A stretch of 64,000 bases of DNA from Flagellimonas aequoris (GCF_003584165.1 NZ_QXFJ01000010.1:59418-123417), one strand, 5' to 3'. Counted from the first letter of the stretch, positions 35,165 to 44,161 are shown. Program-made: numbers and translations. Notes: generated by a model not told the origin, from the letters alone.

Positions 35165-36265
35165 ATGAAGAAATCACTTTTTGCCAGTCTGATGATCCTA
35201 GTAACATTAGCCTGTAAAGAAAAACCTGAAGAAAAACCCATGTACACCCTTTTTGTTGGCACGTATACCGATGGCGATAGCGAAGGCATCTACACCTATA
35301 CTTTTAATTCGGGGACGGGCGAATTGGCGAATAAACAATTGGCTGCCAAATTGACCAATCCCTCGTACTTAGCTCTTTCCAAAGACCATAAAAACTTGTA
35401 TGCCGTTCAAGAAACCGCCGATTTTGATAGTTTGGGAGGAGGCGTGACCGCTTTTGCCCTAAAGGATGGGATGTTGGAAATCCAGAACAGCATGGGAACC
35501 CAAGGTGCCAATCCTTGTCATGTTTCTCTTTCCGGGGATGGACATTTGGCCGTGGCCAACTATACAGGTGGCAATGTGGCCCTTTTTAAGTTGAATTCTG
35601 ATGGTTCTTTGAAGGAACATCCGCAAATCATAGATCACAAACTTTTGGATAGCACCAAAACATCCCACGCCCATATGGCCCAATTTACTGCTGATGGATT
35701 GATGGTGACGGATTTGGGATTGGACGCCATTAAAAGATATAAAAAAGAAAATGGGAAATTTGTTCCTGGCCCTCAACCATCCTTACCCTTTGTTGATGGC
35801 GCCGGACCGCGACATTTCACCTTTGGTGAAGGTGGAAAGATGCTGTATGTGATCAGTGAACTGAACAGCACCATTTCCGTTTTTGAAAAAGATGCGAAAG
35901 GGGATTATCAAGAAATCCAAATGGTGAAAACCTTGGACCCCAATTACCAAGGAAACAATGCCTGTGCTGACCTTCATTTATCCCCCGACGGGAAATTCCT
36001 GTATGGTTCCAATAGGGGAGAAAATACCATTGTAATCTTTTCCGTAAATCCAGAAAATGGGACATTAACTTTGGTGGGAAGGGAATCCGTCCACGGCGAT
36101 TGGCCCCGTAATTTTTCCTTGGATCCCACGGGTGAATTTTTGTTGGCGGCCAATCAAAGGTCAAGCAACATTGTAGTGTTCAAAAGAGATGTGGACAAAG
36201 GCTCCCTTACGTATTTAAACGAGACCGCATTGCCCAATCCAGTGTGTTTGGTGTTTGAGGAATAG
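35165..36265 (+). CDS. Lactonase family lipoprotein (6-phosphogluconolactonase-like)
   Basis: Seven-bladed beta-propeller of the lactonase family (Pgl/YbhE-like), 366 residues, exported as a lipoprotein (leader to 'LVTLAC', Cys17). Seen: 'YTLFVGTYTDGDSEGIYTY', 'NPCHVSLSGDGHLAVANYTG', 'GAGPRHFTFGEGGKMLYVI', 'CADLHLSPDGKFLYGSNRG', 'NFSLDPTGEFLLAANQ'. The outer location argues against the pentose-phosphate enzyme itself and for hydrolysis of another sugar lactone. The repeat region follows its stop. Confidence 0.9.
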   Translation: MKKSLFASLMILVTLACKEKPEEKPMYTLFVGTYTDGDSEGIYTYTFNSGTGELANKQLAAKLTNPSYLALSKDHKNLYAVQETADFDSLGGGVTAFALKDGMLEIQNSMGTQGANPCHVSLSGDGHLAVANYTGGNVALFKLNSDGSLKEHPQIIDHKLLDSTKTSHAHMAQFTADGLMVTDLGLDAIKRYKKENGKFVPGPQPSLPFVDGAGPRHFTFGEGGKMLYVISELNSTISVFEKDAKGDYQEIQMVKTLDPNYQGNNACADLHLSPDGKFLYGSNRGENTIVIFSVNPENGTLTLVGRESVHGDWPRNFSLDPTGEFLLAANQRSSNIVVFKRDVDKGSLTYLNETALPNPVCLVFEE

Positions 36266-36271
36266 TCAGGC

Positions 36272-36511
36272 CATCATTCTGAGAATAGCGAAGAATCCCT
36301 GGATTAGGTATGAGATACTTCGTCATCCCCAAGGACTCCTCAGTATGACAAGTAATGGTGAAGGAGAACTATGCCGATTGTCATTCTGAGCGGAGCGAAG
36401 AATCTATGAATCAGCAAGGGGATACTTCGTCGTTCCCAAGGACTCTTCAGTATGACAAGTAACGCTGAAAGAGAACTATACTGATTATCATTCAGGTCAG
36501 GCGAAGAATAT
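36272..36511. repeat. Tandem 107-nt repeats (two copies and a partial third)
   Basis: Units start at about 36272, 36379 and 36486; the marker TCATTCT/TCATTCA recurs exactly every 107 bases (36274, 36381, 36488). Each full unit begins TCATTCTGAG with GCGAAGAAT and carries an inverted partner, CTCAGTATGACA or TTCAGTATGACA, near its middle. The unit resembles a mobile palindromic repeat amplified in tandem between the convergent lactonase and zinc-ribbon genes. Confidence 0.8.
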
Positions 36512-37606
36512 TTATTTTTTAGCCAGTAAAACAATCACCCCAATCACAATCAAGCCCAACAACACCGCAAAGAAAATCTTCCAGAAACTATAAGGTCGCG
36601 TACCAGAAATGTTCCCATTTTCCCCGTTGATGAAAAAATTGTATTCCTTACCATTGTATCGATAGGCACTTACATAAACGGGCAGTAAAATGTGTTTAAA
36701 GGTTTCTTCGGACAGTTTCATGTCCATGGAGGTTACCCTTTGGGTATCGCCTCCAATGTCTTGCATGCACCACCGGGTGGCAATATCGCGTGCCACTTCC
36801 TTGGAATGCAGATGGCCTTCATTTAACGAAATGGTATATTTTTCGGTCACAAAACCAGACAAATAACCACTGTCGAACGGTTGCAATTTTTTCAAATCCC
36901 AATAGGCAATCTTGCCAGGAATCCTTCCTGATTTTTGTTTGGAAGCCTCGATCAAGGTATCGTCCACAAACCCGGAAACTTCCCCTGAAGCAGGGTACCA
37001 ACGGGTCTTCCGGACTTGTTGGGTCACCATTTTGCCGTTCGCATTCCGAACCCTTCGCGTTTCATAATAGTATTCTCCCCGCTGACCAATGTAGGAGGCG
37101 TACAATTGCGCATCAAAGGTCCAATAGGGTAGATAGAGCCCTTTCGTAAATTGAGGGTCCAGAGCGGCCTTTTTCAGATTGTTAGGGGCAAACCACAGCC
37201 GTTTCACCCAGTTCTTGAAAATGCGGAACGACTGGTTTTTATCAATTTGAAACGGCAACACGGCCCCGGGCAAAATCCAATTCTCCTTGTAGGCATCTTC
37301 CACAACCAAAGGTTGGCCACAGTACACACAATGAAGCGATTTATAGTTTTCCTCCACATGTTGGTCGGCACCGCAATTCTTGCAATGTAGCATGGAAATT
37401 TCCTCGCTGTGCCTTTGCGACCCCATTTCTTTGAGGTAAGGGTACAGCTCCAGTTCCTCAAAACCCTTTTCTTTTGGGGCGATGGCCTCTTCATGCCCAC
37501 AGTACTCACAGGTGATGCTGGTGGTCCCAGGTTTGTATGTGAGTTCTGCCCCGCAGTTGACGCAGGTTTTTTTGAGTTCTGATTTTTGGATGGTAGGTTC
37601 TTCCAT
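36512..37606 (-). CDS. Zinc-ribbon membrane protein
   Basis: 364-residue protein of unknown function. Two CxxC...CxxC zinc ribbons lie at the N-terminus ('CVNCGAEL' with 'CEYCGHEE', and 'CKNCGADQ' with 'CVYCGQPL', within the first 80 residues). The middle contains 'GLYLPYWTFDAQLYASY', and a single transmembrane helix ends the protein ('IFFAVLLGLIVIGVIVLL'). The type is often labelled 'TFIIB-type zinc ribbon-containing protein'. It lies next to, and in the same direction as, the SPFH-GYF gene, with a repeat between. Confidence 0.75.
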   Translation of the reverse strand: MEEPTIQKSELKKTCVNCGAELTYKPGTTSITCEYCGHEEAIAPKEKGFEELELYPYLKEMGSQRHSEEISMLHCKNCGADQHVEENYKSLHCVYCGQPLVVEDAYKENWILPGAVLPFQIDKNQSFRIFKNWVKRLWFAPNNLKKAALDPQFTKGLYLPYWTFDAQLYASYIGQRGEYYYETRRVRNANGKMVTQQVRKTRWYPASGEVSGFVDDTLIEASKQKSGRIPGKIAYWDLKKLQPFDSGYLSGFVTEKYTISLNEGHLHSKEVARDIATRWCMQDIGGDTQRVTSMDMKLSEETFKHILLPVYVSAYRYNGKEYNFFINGENGNISGTRPYSFWKIFFAVLLGLIVIGVIVLLAKK

Positions 37607-37608
37607 GT

Positions 37609-37633
37609 TGTCATTCCCGCGAAAGAGGGAATC
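37609..37633. repeat. Solo half of the TGTCATTCC repeat
   Basis: TGTCATTCCCGC-gaaa-GAGGGAATC forms a hairpin like the left half of the 605-683 element. Its other half is missing and a different element (37652-37745) follows. Confidence 0.6.
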
Positions 37634-37651
37634 TATATCAATGTTGATGGA

Positions 37652-37745
37652 TTGTCATTTCGAAGGAGCTTGCGACTGAGAAATCTGTATCTATATGAAC
37701 CGAGATTTCTCAATCGTTGCTTTGCAACTCATTTCGAAATGACAA
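37652..37745. repeat. Palindromic element with perfect 13-bp inverted ends
   Basis: TTGTCATTTCGAA (37652-37664) and TTCGAAATGACAA (37733-37745) are perfect inverted ends of a 94-nt element. An inner 10-bp inverted pair, TGAGAAATCT (37677-37686) and AGATTTCTCA (37703-37712), forms a second stem. It lies between the SPFH gene stop and the zinc-ribbon gene start on the minus strand. Confidence 0.85.
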
Positions 37746-37752
37746 TGTAAAA

Positions 37753-38892
37753 TTATTGTCCAGGCAATGGTGGTGGCGTATTGCCTCCCAAGAACGATTT
37801 CAGTTCCTCTACATCCTTTAAAGCGGTCCAGGCGGCCATGCCTTGTTTCCAGATCAAACTGTCGCGGTTAACGGTGCGCGATGCAAAAAGGGATTGCAGT
37901 TGTTCAAAGGTTACCGGGCCATGTTGCGTGCTATTTGTGGCATAATAATATAGGGTCTGGGCAGGCATTGGTGGAGGTATGGCCCCGGCAGTGGGTTGAC
38001 CTGTGGCTTGTGGTGCCGCTTGTGTGGCACCGCCCATGAGGTTCCCCATTTGTTGGGCTAGCACAAAGCCCATTCCCATGCCCATTCCGGCACCGGCTGT
38101 TCCGCCTTCGTTTTGGGCGGCAGCTTCGATGGCCTTGGCAGCCTTGAACTTGGCCAATTTGTCCAGATCCAGTTTATCGATTCGGCTGTATTCAAAAATT
38201 TCTTTTTTGAGTTCTTCCGGCATGGAGACATTCTCGATATAGAATTTCTCCAAAGAGATTCCCACCGTTTGAAATTCAGGGGCCATCACTTCGCGACAGG
38301 TATCGGAAAGTTCGGTGGTGTTGGCCGCGTATAATTCAATAGGGAGATTGGCCTTGCCCACGGTATCGGTAAAGCGGGTGGCAATCAAGCTTTTTAGGTG
38401 CTCGTTGATTTCGAAATTGGTAAAGTTGCTATCGGTGCCCACAATATCCTTGATGAACTTACCGGCATCCGAAATTTTATAGGCGTATGTACCAAAGGCC
38501 CTGATCTCCACCAGTCCAAAGCGGTCATCACTTAATGTAATGGGACTTTTGGTGCCCCATTTCTCATCGGTGAACAAATGGGTGTTTACAAAGTACACTT
38601 CCGCTTTAAAAGGGGAGTTGAAACCGTATTTCCACCCTTTCAACGTAGACAAAATAGGCAGGTTTTGGGTGGTGAGGTCATACGTGCCGGGGGTGAACAC
38701 ATCGGCCAGTTGCCCTTCGTTGATAAAAACGGCGGTCTGCCCTTCGCGGACAATCAATTTTGCCCCGTTCTTGATTTCGTTCTGGTAGCGCTCAAACCGA
38801 TACGCAATGGTGTCGTCGGTATAGTCGAGCCACTCGATAATATCAATAAACTCGTTGCTGAGTTTTTCCTTGATCTTTCCAAAAATATCCAT
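37753..38892 (-). CDS. SPFH domain protein with C-terminal GYF_2 domain
   Basis: 379-residue protein. The N-terminal 250 residues are an SPFH/'virion core protein'-type domain ('LIVREGQTAVFINEGQLADVF', 'LVEIRAFGTYAYKI', 'LSDTCREVMAPEFQTVGISLEKF'). An Ala/Gly-rich linker with 'AGMGMGMGFVLAQQMGNLMGG' follows in parts, then a GYF_2 (DUF4339) domain at about 320-375 ('YYYATNSTQHGPVTFEQLQS', 'DSLIWKQGMAAWTAL'). The family is found with zinc-ribbon proteins like its neighbour; a membrane-organising or stress role is possible. No transmembrane segment is obvious. Confidence 0.85.
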   Translation of the reverse strand: MDIFGKIKEKLSNEFIDIIEWLDYTDDTIAYRFERYQNEIKNGAKLIVREGQTAVFINEGQLADVFTPGTYDLTTQNLPILSTLKGWKYGFNSPFKAEVYFVNTHLFTDEKWGTKSPITLSDDRFGLVEIRAFGTYAYKISDAGKFIKDIVGTDSNFTNFEINEHLKSLIATRFTDTVGKANLPIELYAANTTELSDTCREVMAPEFQTVGISLEKFYIENVSMPEELKKEIFEYSRIDKLDLDKLAKFKAAKAIEAAAQNEGGTAGAGMGMGMGFVLAQQMGNLMGGATQAAPQATGQPTAGAIPPPMPAQTLYYYATNSTQHGPVTFEQLQSLFASRTVNRDSLIWKQGMAAWTALKDVEELKSFLGGNTPPPLPGQ

Positions 38893-38992
38893 GGTCTAGT
38901 GTTTTTGATTATTGATGTTTAAAGTTAAAAAAAGTGTGGAAGGTTTCCGTTAGGTTAGTGTGAAATGAGGGGAGAATGTTACAATTAAAGTT

Positions 38993-41900
38993 CTAAATAG
39001 TGAGTTCTTTTGCAATCATCTCTGCTTGTTTCAATACTGTTTCTGTTGCTAGTTTTTGCATGTCCGGTGGATAACCGTACTGTCTCAAGGTCCGTTTGAT
39101 GATAACTTTGAGTTTCGCCCGAACACTTTCTTTGATGGTCCAGTCGATTGACGCATTCTGTTTTACCCGCTCGGTCAAAATAATGGCAAGCTCTCTTAAC
39201 TTGTCCTGTTGCATTAGTTGCTTTGCAGAATCGTTGTTTGCTACTGCGGTGTAGAAAGCGTACTCAAAGTCAGAAAGCCCCAATTTCTTTGCCTCATTGT
39301 CCATGTTCACGATTTCCTTGCTCAACTTGATGAGTTCGTCCATCACTTCGGCAGCGGTCAAAATTTTATTGTGGTATTTCTTGATGGAATCCTCCAACAT
39401 TTCTTTGAGCGACTTACTCTTTACTAAATTCTTTTTGGAACGTGCTTTTATCTCATCATTGAGTAACTTCTTCAAAACTTCCAATGCAACATTCTTATGC
39501 TGCATACCTTTAAGTTCCATCAAAAAGTCTTCTGATAGTATCGAAATGTCCGGTTTCTTGATACCCGCAGCATCAAAAACATCGATTACTTGTTCAGAAA
39601 CTAAGGCCTGATCTATAACTTGGCGTATGGTTGTTTCAATTTCCTCATCGGTCCTACCTGAATCAGTGCTGTCAAATTTTGCCAATCTAGCTTTTACTGC
39701 TTGGAAAAAAGAAACTTCATCCTTCACATCCATTGCTTGTTCATGTGGAATGGCAATAGCAAAAACTCTTGAAAGAGCGGTGACTTCATTGATATACCTT
39801 TTCTTACCATCTTCTAGACCAAGAATATATTCTTCAGCTGCTAGAATCATGGATAGTTTTTGGCCCGTGTCCGCTTGAAAATAATCTTCATAAGGGAAGC
39901 CGTTGAACATCTGCGATACAACTTCCAGTTTCTCCAACATCAATTCAACTGCTTGGGCTTGGGCAATAGTTGGGTCACCTTTTCCACCAGCATCAGAGTA
40001 GAATGACAAAGCCCTTTTCAAATCGGAAGCAATACCCAAATAATCCACTACCAAACCACCGGGCTTGTCCTTGTAGACACGATTTACCCTCGCAATGGCT
40101 TGCATTAGATTATGGCCTTTCATGGGTTTGTCGATGTAAAGCGTGTGCATGCTTGGCGCATCAAAACCTGTAAGCCACATATCCCGTACGATGACCAGTT
40201 TCAATTCATCATCTGGGTCTTTCATTCGGTCAGCAAGCGTTCTTCTTTGTTGCTTGGTTGTATGATGTTTAGCGATTTTGGGTCCATCCGAAGATGATGA
40301 AGTCATTACCACTTTAATCACGCCTTTGTCCAAATCGTCTGAATGCCACTCTGGTTTTAGCTTGATGATTTCGGCATACAAATCAGCGGCAATCCTTCTG
40401 GACATAGCCACAATCATTCCTTTGCCTTCGAATACTTCTTGGCGTTGGCCAAAATGCTGAATGATATCTTTGGCTACATTCTTGATACGGTTTTCACTGC
40501 CGATCAATGCTTCCAACTGTGTCCATTTGGCTTTGGCTTTTTGGGTTTCAGTGAGTTCTTCTCCGTCTAGTTCATCATCCAATTCCTCAACCAACTTTTT
40601 ACCTTCTTCGCTCAGGTTCACTTTTGCTAAGCGGCTTTCGTAATAGATGCGAACCGTTGCTCCGTCTTCTACTGCCTGGGCAATGTCATAGACATCAATA
40701 TAGTTTCCGAAAACAGCAGGTGTGTTTACATCAGTATTTTCAATGGGTGTTCCGGTAAATCCTATATAAGTGGCATTGGGTAAAGCATCACGCATATATT
40801 TGGCAAATCCATACACGGTTTTTTTGCCAATAACATTACCTTGGCTGTCTTTATCATCGACTGTTTTGGCCTTGAAGCCGTATTGTGTACGGTGGGCTTC
40901 ATCAGCAATGACCACAATGTTTTCCCTTTCAGAAAGGGTTTCATACACATTGCCTTCTTCGGGTGAAAACTTTTGAATAGTGGTAAAAATGACACCGCCG
41001 GAAGCTACTTTTAGTTTTTCTTTTAAGTCGCTTCGGTTTTCTACTTGTTTGGGTTCTTGTCTCAGCAATTGGGTAGAAGCGGCAAAGGTATCAAAGAGTT
41101 GGTCATCCAAGTCGTTACGGTCGGTGATGACCACAACAGTAGGATTGTCCAAAGCCAAAACGATTTTACCCGTGAAAAACACCATGGAAAGGGATTTACC
41201 ACTTCCTTGGGTATGCCAAACTACACCACCTTTTCGGTCGCCTTTGGGTTGTGATTTCACACCCGATACACCATAGTTTTCGGGTGATTCCATTACAAAA
41301 TTCCCCTCCTGAGGAGGGGTGTCCGTTAGGGCGGGATGGTTTTTTAAGGACTCAATGGTATGGTCTAGCTTGTTTAATACATCAACTGCTGGTATCCTGA
41401 TTACTGTAAGGCCTAGACTTTGTAGAAAACTATCTCTATCCGCATCATATTCTTGTTGAAAATCGTGGATTGCTCCATCTATCTCAATGACGACCTGACA
41501 GTTTCCACAGTAGAAATCAACAATGTAATTGCCTATAATTTTTTGTCGGTCGAAGTCATAACCCTTGAATTGCTTGTTTTTTACTTGATTCCAAAAGAGT
41601 ACTTCAGGAAGGTTTCCCGCTTTGCGAAGTTCGCGTGCCCGTTCTTTGAGTTTTGGATTGTAAGGAAGGGAGAAGTAGTTTTTAGAGGCTCTGGTGATTT
41701 CTTTGATTCGTGGGTTTGGGACCACCACCCCGGTCTTCGACCACCCCTCCTCAGGAGGGGAATTGTAACCTGTGGCTCTCATGGCAGATTCCACTGCACG
41801 GTTTACGGCATAGTACTGATGATATGCCGCTAATTTCTTGACCGTTGAAATAGTGGTTATACCTGTTTGGGCATCTTCTTTTTTTGATTTTTCAAAAACA

Positions 41901-42655
41901 ATAAAATGCCTGGCCAAGTCCAATAAAGTTTCTTTGTTCAGCATGCCATTAATGAGCGTTTCCATTTGGCTCACAAGGTGGGATGCTTCTTCTTTACCAT
42001 CTGCCGATTTCCAGGCCATAAAACGGCTCATGCCCGATGAAAGTGTTCCTGCTCGGGCTTCCAATCCATCTGAGATGACACAAAAAGCATTGTAGGTAAA
42101 CAGGTTTGGAATGGTGGCTTTGTAGGTTTCTATTTGCCGGAATGCTGATTTGATGGTCGCATTTTCATCTGTCGCATTTTTGAGTTCAATGACCACTAAA
42201 GGAATACCGTTGACAAAAAGAATGATATCCGGGCGCTTATTGACGCCATTCTCGATCACCGTAAATTGGTTGGCAACTATAAAATCGTTGTTCTTGGGGG
42301 TGTTGAAATCTATTAACCAAACCAAATCGCCTCTTTGTTGTCCATCTTTTTGATAACTGACTTTAATACCTTCTGTCAATAAGCGATGAAAACTCTCATT
42401 ATTGGTCAACAATTCTGGCGAATTGATACGCTGTATTTCTTTGATGGCTTCTTCCTGTGCAGCTGGGGGAATGGTGGGGTTGATTCTTCGCACCGCTTCT
42501 GCCATGCGGCTGGTCAATAATACTTCTTCGTAAGAACTGCGTTCCGGGTTTTCACCATCATGGGCAATGCTTGGGGCATAAATGTATTCATAGCCCAAAT
42601 GCTCCAATAATTTAATGGCGAAATCTTCTATGCTATGTTCGGTTATTCTACTCAA
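38993..42655 (-). CDS. hsdR: Type I restriction enzyme HsdR with inserted DUF559 domain
   Basis: Motor and cutting subunit of a type I restriction system, 1220 residues, about 155 more than a typical HsdR. The N-terminal nuclease motif is 'RPDIILFVNGIPLVVIELK' (about 140-160). The helicase has Walker A 'WHTQGSGKS' (about 480), DEAH in 'VVIADEAHRTQYG' (about 585), 'GFTGTPIE' and 'QAIARVNRVY'. Residues about 298-452, between 'AMRATG' and 'VMESPENYGV', are foreign: a palindromic DNA cassette encoding 'YNPKLKERARELRKAGN' and 'VIEIDGAIHDF', a DUF559/Vsr-like PD-(D/E)XK domain. The frame stays open across both joins. It is last in the hsd operon, two bases after the ImmA/IrrE gene. Whether restriction still works is unknown. 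Confidence 0.93.
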   Translation of the reverse strand: MSRITEHSIEDFAIKLLEHLGYEYIYAPSIAHDGENPERSSYEEVLLTSRMAEAVRRINPTIPPAAQEEAIKEIQRINSPELLTNNESFHRLLTEGIKVSYQKDGQQRGDLVWLIDFNTPKNNDFIVANQFTVIENGVNKRPDIILFVNGIPLVVIELKNATDENATIKSAFRQIETYKATIPNLFTYNAFCVISDGLEARAGTLSSGMSRFMAWKSADGKEEASHLVSQMETLINGMLNKETLLDLARHFIVFEKSKKEDAQTGITTISTVKKLAAYHQYYAVNRAVESAMRATGYNSPPEEGWSKTGVVVPNPRIKEITRASKNYFSLPYNPKLKERARELRKAGNLPEVLFWNQVKNKQFKGYDFDRQKIIGNYIVDFYCGNCQVVIEIDGAIHDFQQEYDADRDSFLQSLGLTVIRIPAVDVLNKLDHTIESLKNHPALTDTPPQEGNFVMESPENYGVSGVKSQPKGDRKGGVVWHTQGSGKSLSMVFFTGKIVLALDNPTVVVITDRNDLDDQLFDTFAASTQLLRQEPKQVENRSDLKEKLKVASGGVIFTTIQKFSPEEGNVYETLSERENIVVIADEAHRTQYGFKAKTVDDKDSQGNVIGKKTVYGFAKYMRDALPNATYIGFTGTPIENTDVNTPAVFGNYIDVYDIAQAVEDGATVRIYYESRLAKVNLSEEGKKLVEELDDELDGEELTETQKAKAKWTQLEALIGSENRIKNVAKDIIQHFGQRQEVFEGKGMIVAMSRRIAADLYAEIIKLKPEWHSDDLDKGVIKVVMTSSSSDGPKIAKHHTTKQQRRTLADRMKDPDDELKLVIVRDMWLTGFDAPSMHTLYIDKPMKGHNLMQAIARVNRVYKDKPGGLVVDYLGIASDLKRALSFYSDAGGKGDPTIAQAQAVELMLEKLEVVSQMFNGFPYEDYFQADTGQKLSMILAAEEYILGLEDGKKRYINEVTALSRVFAIAIPHEQAMDVKDEVSFFQAVKARLAKFDSTDSGRTDEEIETTIRQVIDQALVSEQVIDVFDAAGIKKPDISILSEDFLMELKGMQHKNVALEVLKKLLNDEIKARSKKNLVKSKSLKEMLEDSIKKYHNKILTAAEVMDELIKLSKEIVNMDNEAKKLGLSDFEYAFYTAVANNDSAKQLMQQDKLRELAIILTERVKQNASIDWTIKESVRAKLKVIIKRTLRQYGYPPDMQKLATETVLKQAEMIAKELTI
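41299..41764 (-). mobile_element. DUF559 cassette with 41-nt inverted ends, inserted in frame in hsdR
   Basis: The 466-bp unit starts AATTCCCCTCCTGAGGAGGG and ends with the inverse of that sequence. The left terminal copy (41299-41340, 42 nt) and right copy (41724-41764, 41 nt) share 41-nt ends beginning ACCAYCCCG and closing GGGGAATT. Similarity may extend outward by TTACAA/TTGTAA. The interior encodes a DUF559 nuclease-like domain on the hsdR strand. The same terminus appears as solo 41-mers in hsdM. Together these mark a mobile palindromic element. Confidence 0.85.
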
Positions 42656-42657
42656 AC

Positions 42658-43749
42658 TTACCCTAATTCTACAGGTTCAATAAACTGTCTGCCCTTTGAG
42701 GGATGCAACAGTTTTTTATGATGTAAGCGCCCAATAATAATGGCAGGATGAGTATTGAATTTTTCAGCAAATTCCAAGACGTCATTCTCAGTTAGTGAAG
42801 ATTGTTGTAGTATTTCTTCTTCTTGTTCATCTGAAAGAGTCCATTTGATTGCAAAATTGTTTGCTTCTTCTTCCTTTTCTAGGTCTTTATCTGAATAATC
42901 AACGTCTTCTAAAAAAATATCCTTTTTTCCATGTAGCAAAATATGCCCAGCTTCATGAAAAAAAGTAAACCAAAAACTATCATTTCGTTTGTATCTACCT
43001 GTTAATTGAATCAGTGGCGTATCATTTAGCCAGCGGGTGCTTCCATTTATAGGCGCTTTGTTGATACAAGGGGTATGCACCACTTTAACTCCAGCTTCCA
43101 AGCATAGTGCTTGAAGTTGTTTGAAGAAATTTTCAGGGTGCTTGGCCATTATACTTTTTACTTCGGGTAGGGCAGCTTTGAAGGCTTTATCGCTGTAAGG
43201 TTTAGTGGGCAATTCAGATGCCTGTAGCTCACCTTTTCGCAACCATGCGGAAATAGCATAAGGTTCTTTGGTATGTGCCAACGAAATACGGAATGCAACC
43301 TTTAATTGCTGATTGAAATAGTAATCTTCCCAGGCATTATGATTGCTGATGCTGAAAAATGCCAACAACGCTGAAGTTTTTTCTTCAATGGTGGTTTTTC
43401 TAGATATCCATCCTTTTTTAACCATATCGGCAAAAGGGAATAATTTTGCCCATTCCGTGGACTCGGTCAGTAATTCCTGACGCTCTTCACGGGCAACGTA
43501 TTCATCATGGTTACGTTGCATATTCAGCCAAAAGTGAGCAGGGATTTTCAGGACATGTTCAAATTGTACCGCCATTTCGGGGGTGATGCTGCTTTTGCCT
43601 TTTAGTATGGCAATTACCGTTTTTTCAGGCTTTCCTGTACGGATAGCAAACTCCTTAGGACCCATACCCAATTCCTCTAACTTTTCTGCAAGGGTTTCGC
43701 CGGGATGAAAAGCTATTTGCGGATGATATTGATTCTTTTTAGTTGCCAT
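42658..43749 (-). CDS. HigA-type antitoxin fused to ImmA/IrrE metallopeptidase
   Basis: 363 residues. The N-terminal XRE/HigA helix-turn-helix (about 12-80; 'HPGETLAEKLEELGMGPKEF', 'TGKPEKTVIAILKGKSSITP') would bind the operon promoter and neutralise the toxin next door. The C-terminal half is an ImmA/IrrE (DUF955) zinc peptidase with HExxH in 'FFHEAGHILLHGKKD' (about residue 264) and a distal acidic helix. Such fusions act as antitoxins or as proteases that remove repressors. It lies 24 bases after the toxin gene and two bases before hsdR. Confidence 0.9.
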   Translation of the reverse strand: MATKKNQYHPQIAFHPGETLAEKLEELGMGPKEFAIRTGKPEKTVIAILKGKSSITPEMAVQFEHVLKIPAHFWLNMQRNHDEYVAREERQELLTESTEWAKLFPFADMVKKGWISRKTTIEEKTSALLAFFSISNHNAWEDYYFNQQLKVAFRISLAHTKEPYAISAWLRKGELQASELPTKPYSDKAFKAALPEVKSIMAKHPENFFKQLQALCLEAGVKVVHTPCINKAPINGSTRWLNDTPLIQLTGRYKRNDSFWFTFFHEAGHILLHGKKDIFLEDVDYSDKDLEKEEEANNFAIKWTLSDEQEEEILQQSSLTENDVLEFAEKFNTHPAIIIGRLHHKKLLHPSKGRQFIEPVELG

Positions 43750-43773
43750 GTTGCTCTGTGTTCGCTTTGTTTC

Positions 43774-44112
43774 TTATTTACCGTGGTAATTGGTAATCTC
43801 TATGATTTCCACTCCTTTGATTTGAAGCCAGATATATTTGCCGTTTTCATCTGTAGGAATGGGTTGTTCGTGTGGTTCAAATACCAGCCTGTACGGTTGG
43901 TCAAGGTCGCAAGCCCACTGTCCTTTGCGGTCGCCTGTGAGTTCGTGGTAATGCCCGGGCAGGTAGCGAACATCTTCAAGGGTAAGGGCGTTGCGAAGGT
44001 CTCCAAGACGTTTGTTGTAGAGCTTTGCACGAATTTGCCCCATTTGCTTTTGGCACTTCTTAAAGTTGTTCGCCAGTTTTTCCAGCTTACTATCATCAAA
44101 GGTTATTTCCAC
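43774..44112 (-). CDS. HigB/RelE-type toxin
   Basis: 112-residue RelE/ParE-superfamily protein of the HigB type, expected to cleave mRNA on the ribosome. Seen: 'KLEKLANNFKKCQKQMGQIR', 'LRNALTLEDVRYLPGHYHEL', 'DRKGQWACDLDQPYRLVFEP' and the C-terminal 'VEIIEITNYHGK', which match HigB family ends with the catalytic His/Tyr region. It directly precedes the HigA-like gene (toxin-first order, typical of hig). It sits between hsdS and the antitoxin inside the hsd operon, 49 bases after hsdS. Confidence 0.9.
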   Translation of the reverse strand: MEITFDDSKLEKLANNFKKCQKQMGQIRAKLYNKRLGDLRNALTLEDVRYLPGHYHELTGDRKGQWACDLDQPYRLVFEPHEQPIPTDENGKYIWLQIKGVEIIEITNYHGK

Positions 44113-44161
44113 TGCAAAGGTATATATTTTTTAATTTACATCAAATGTAAGTCAAAATCAT

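Noticed and set aside
38993..42655. HsdR as a fusion made by assembly error
   Set aside because: The frame is open across both joins, the inserted piece has matched inverted ends, and the same ends occur in hsdM; a mobile insertion explains it better.
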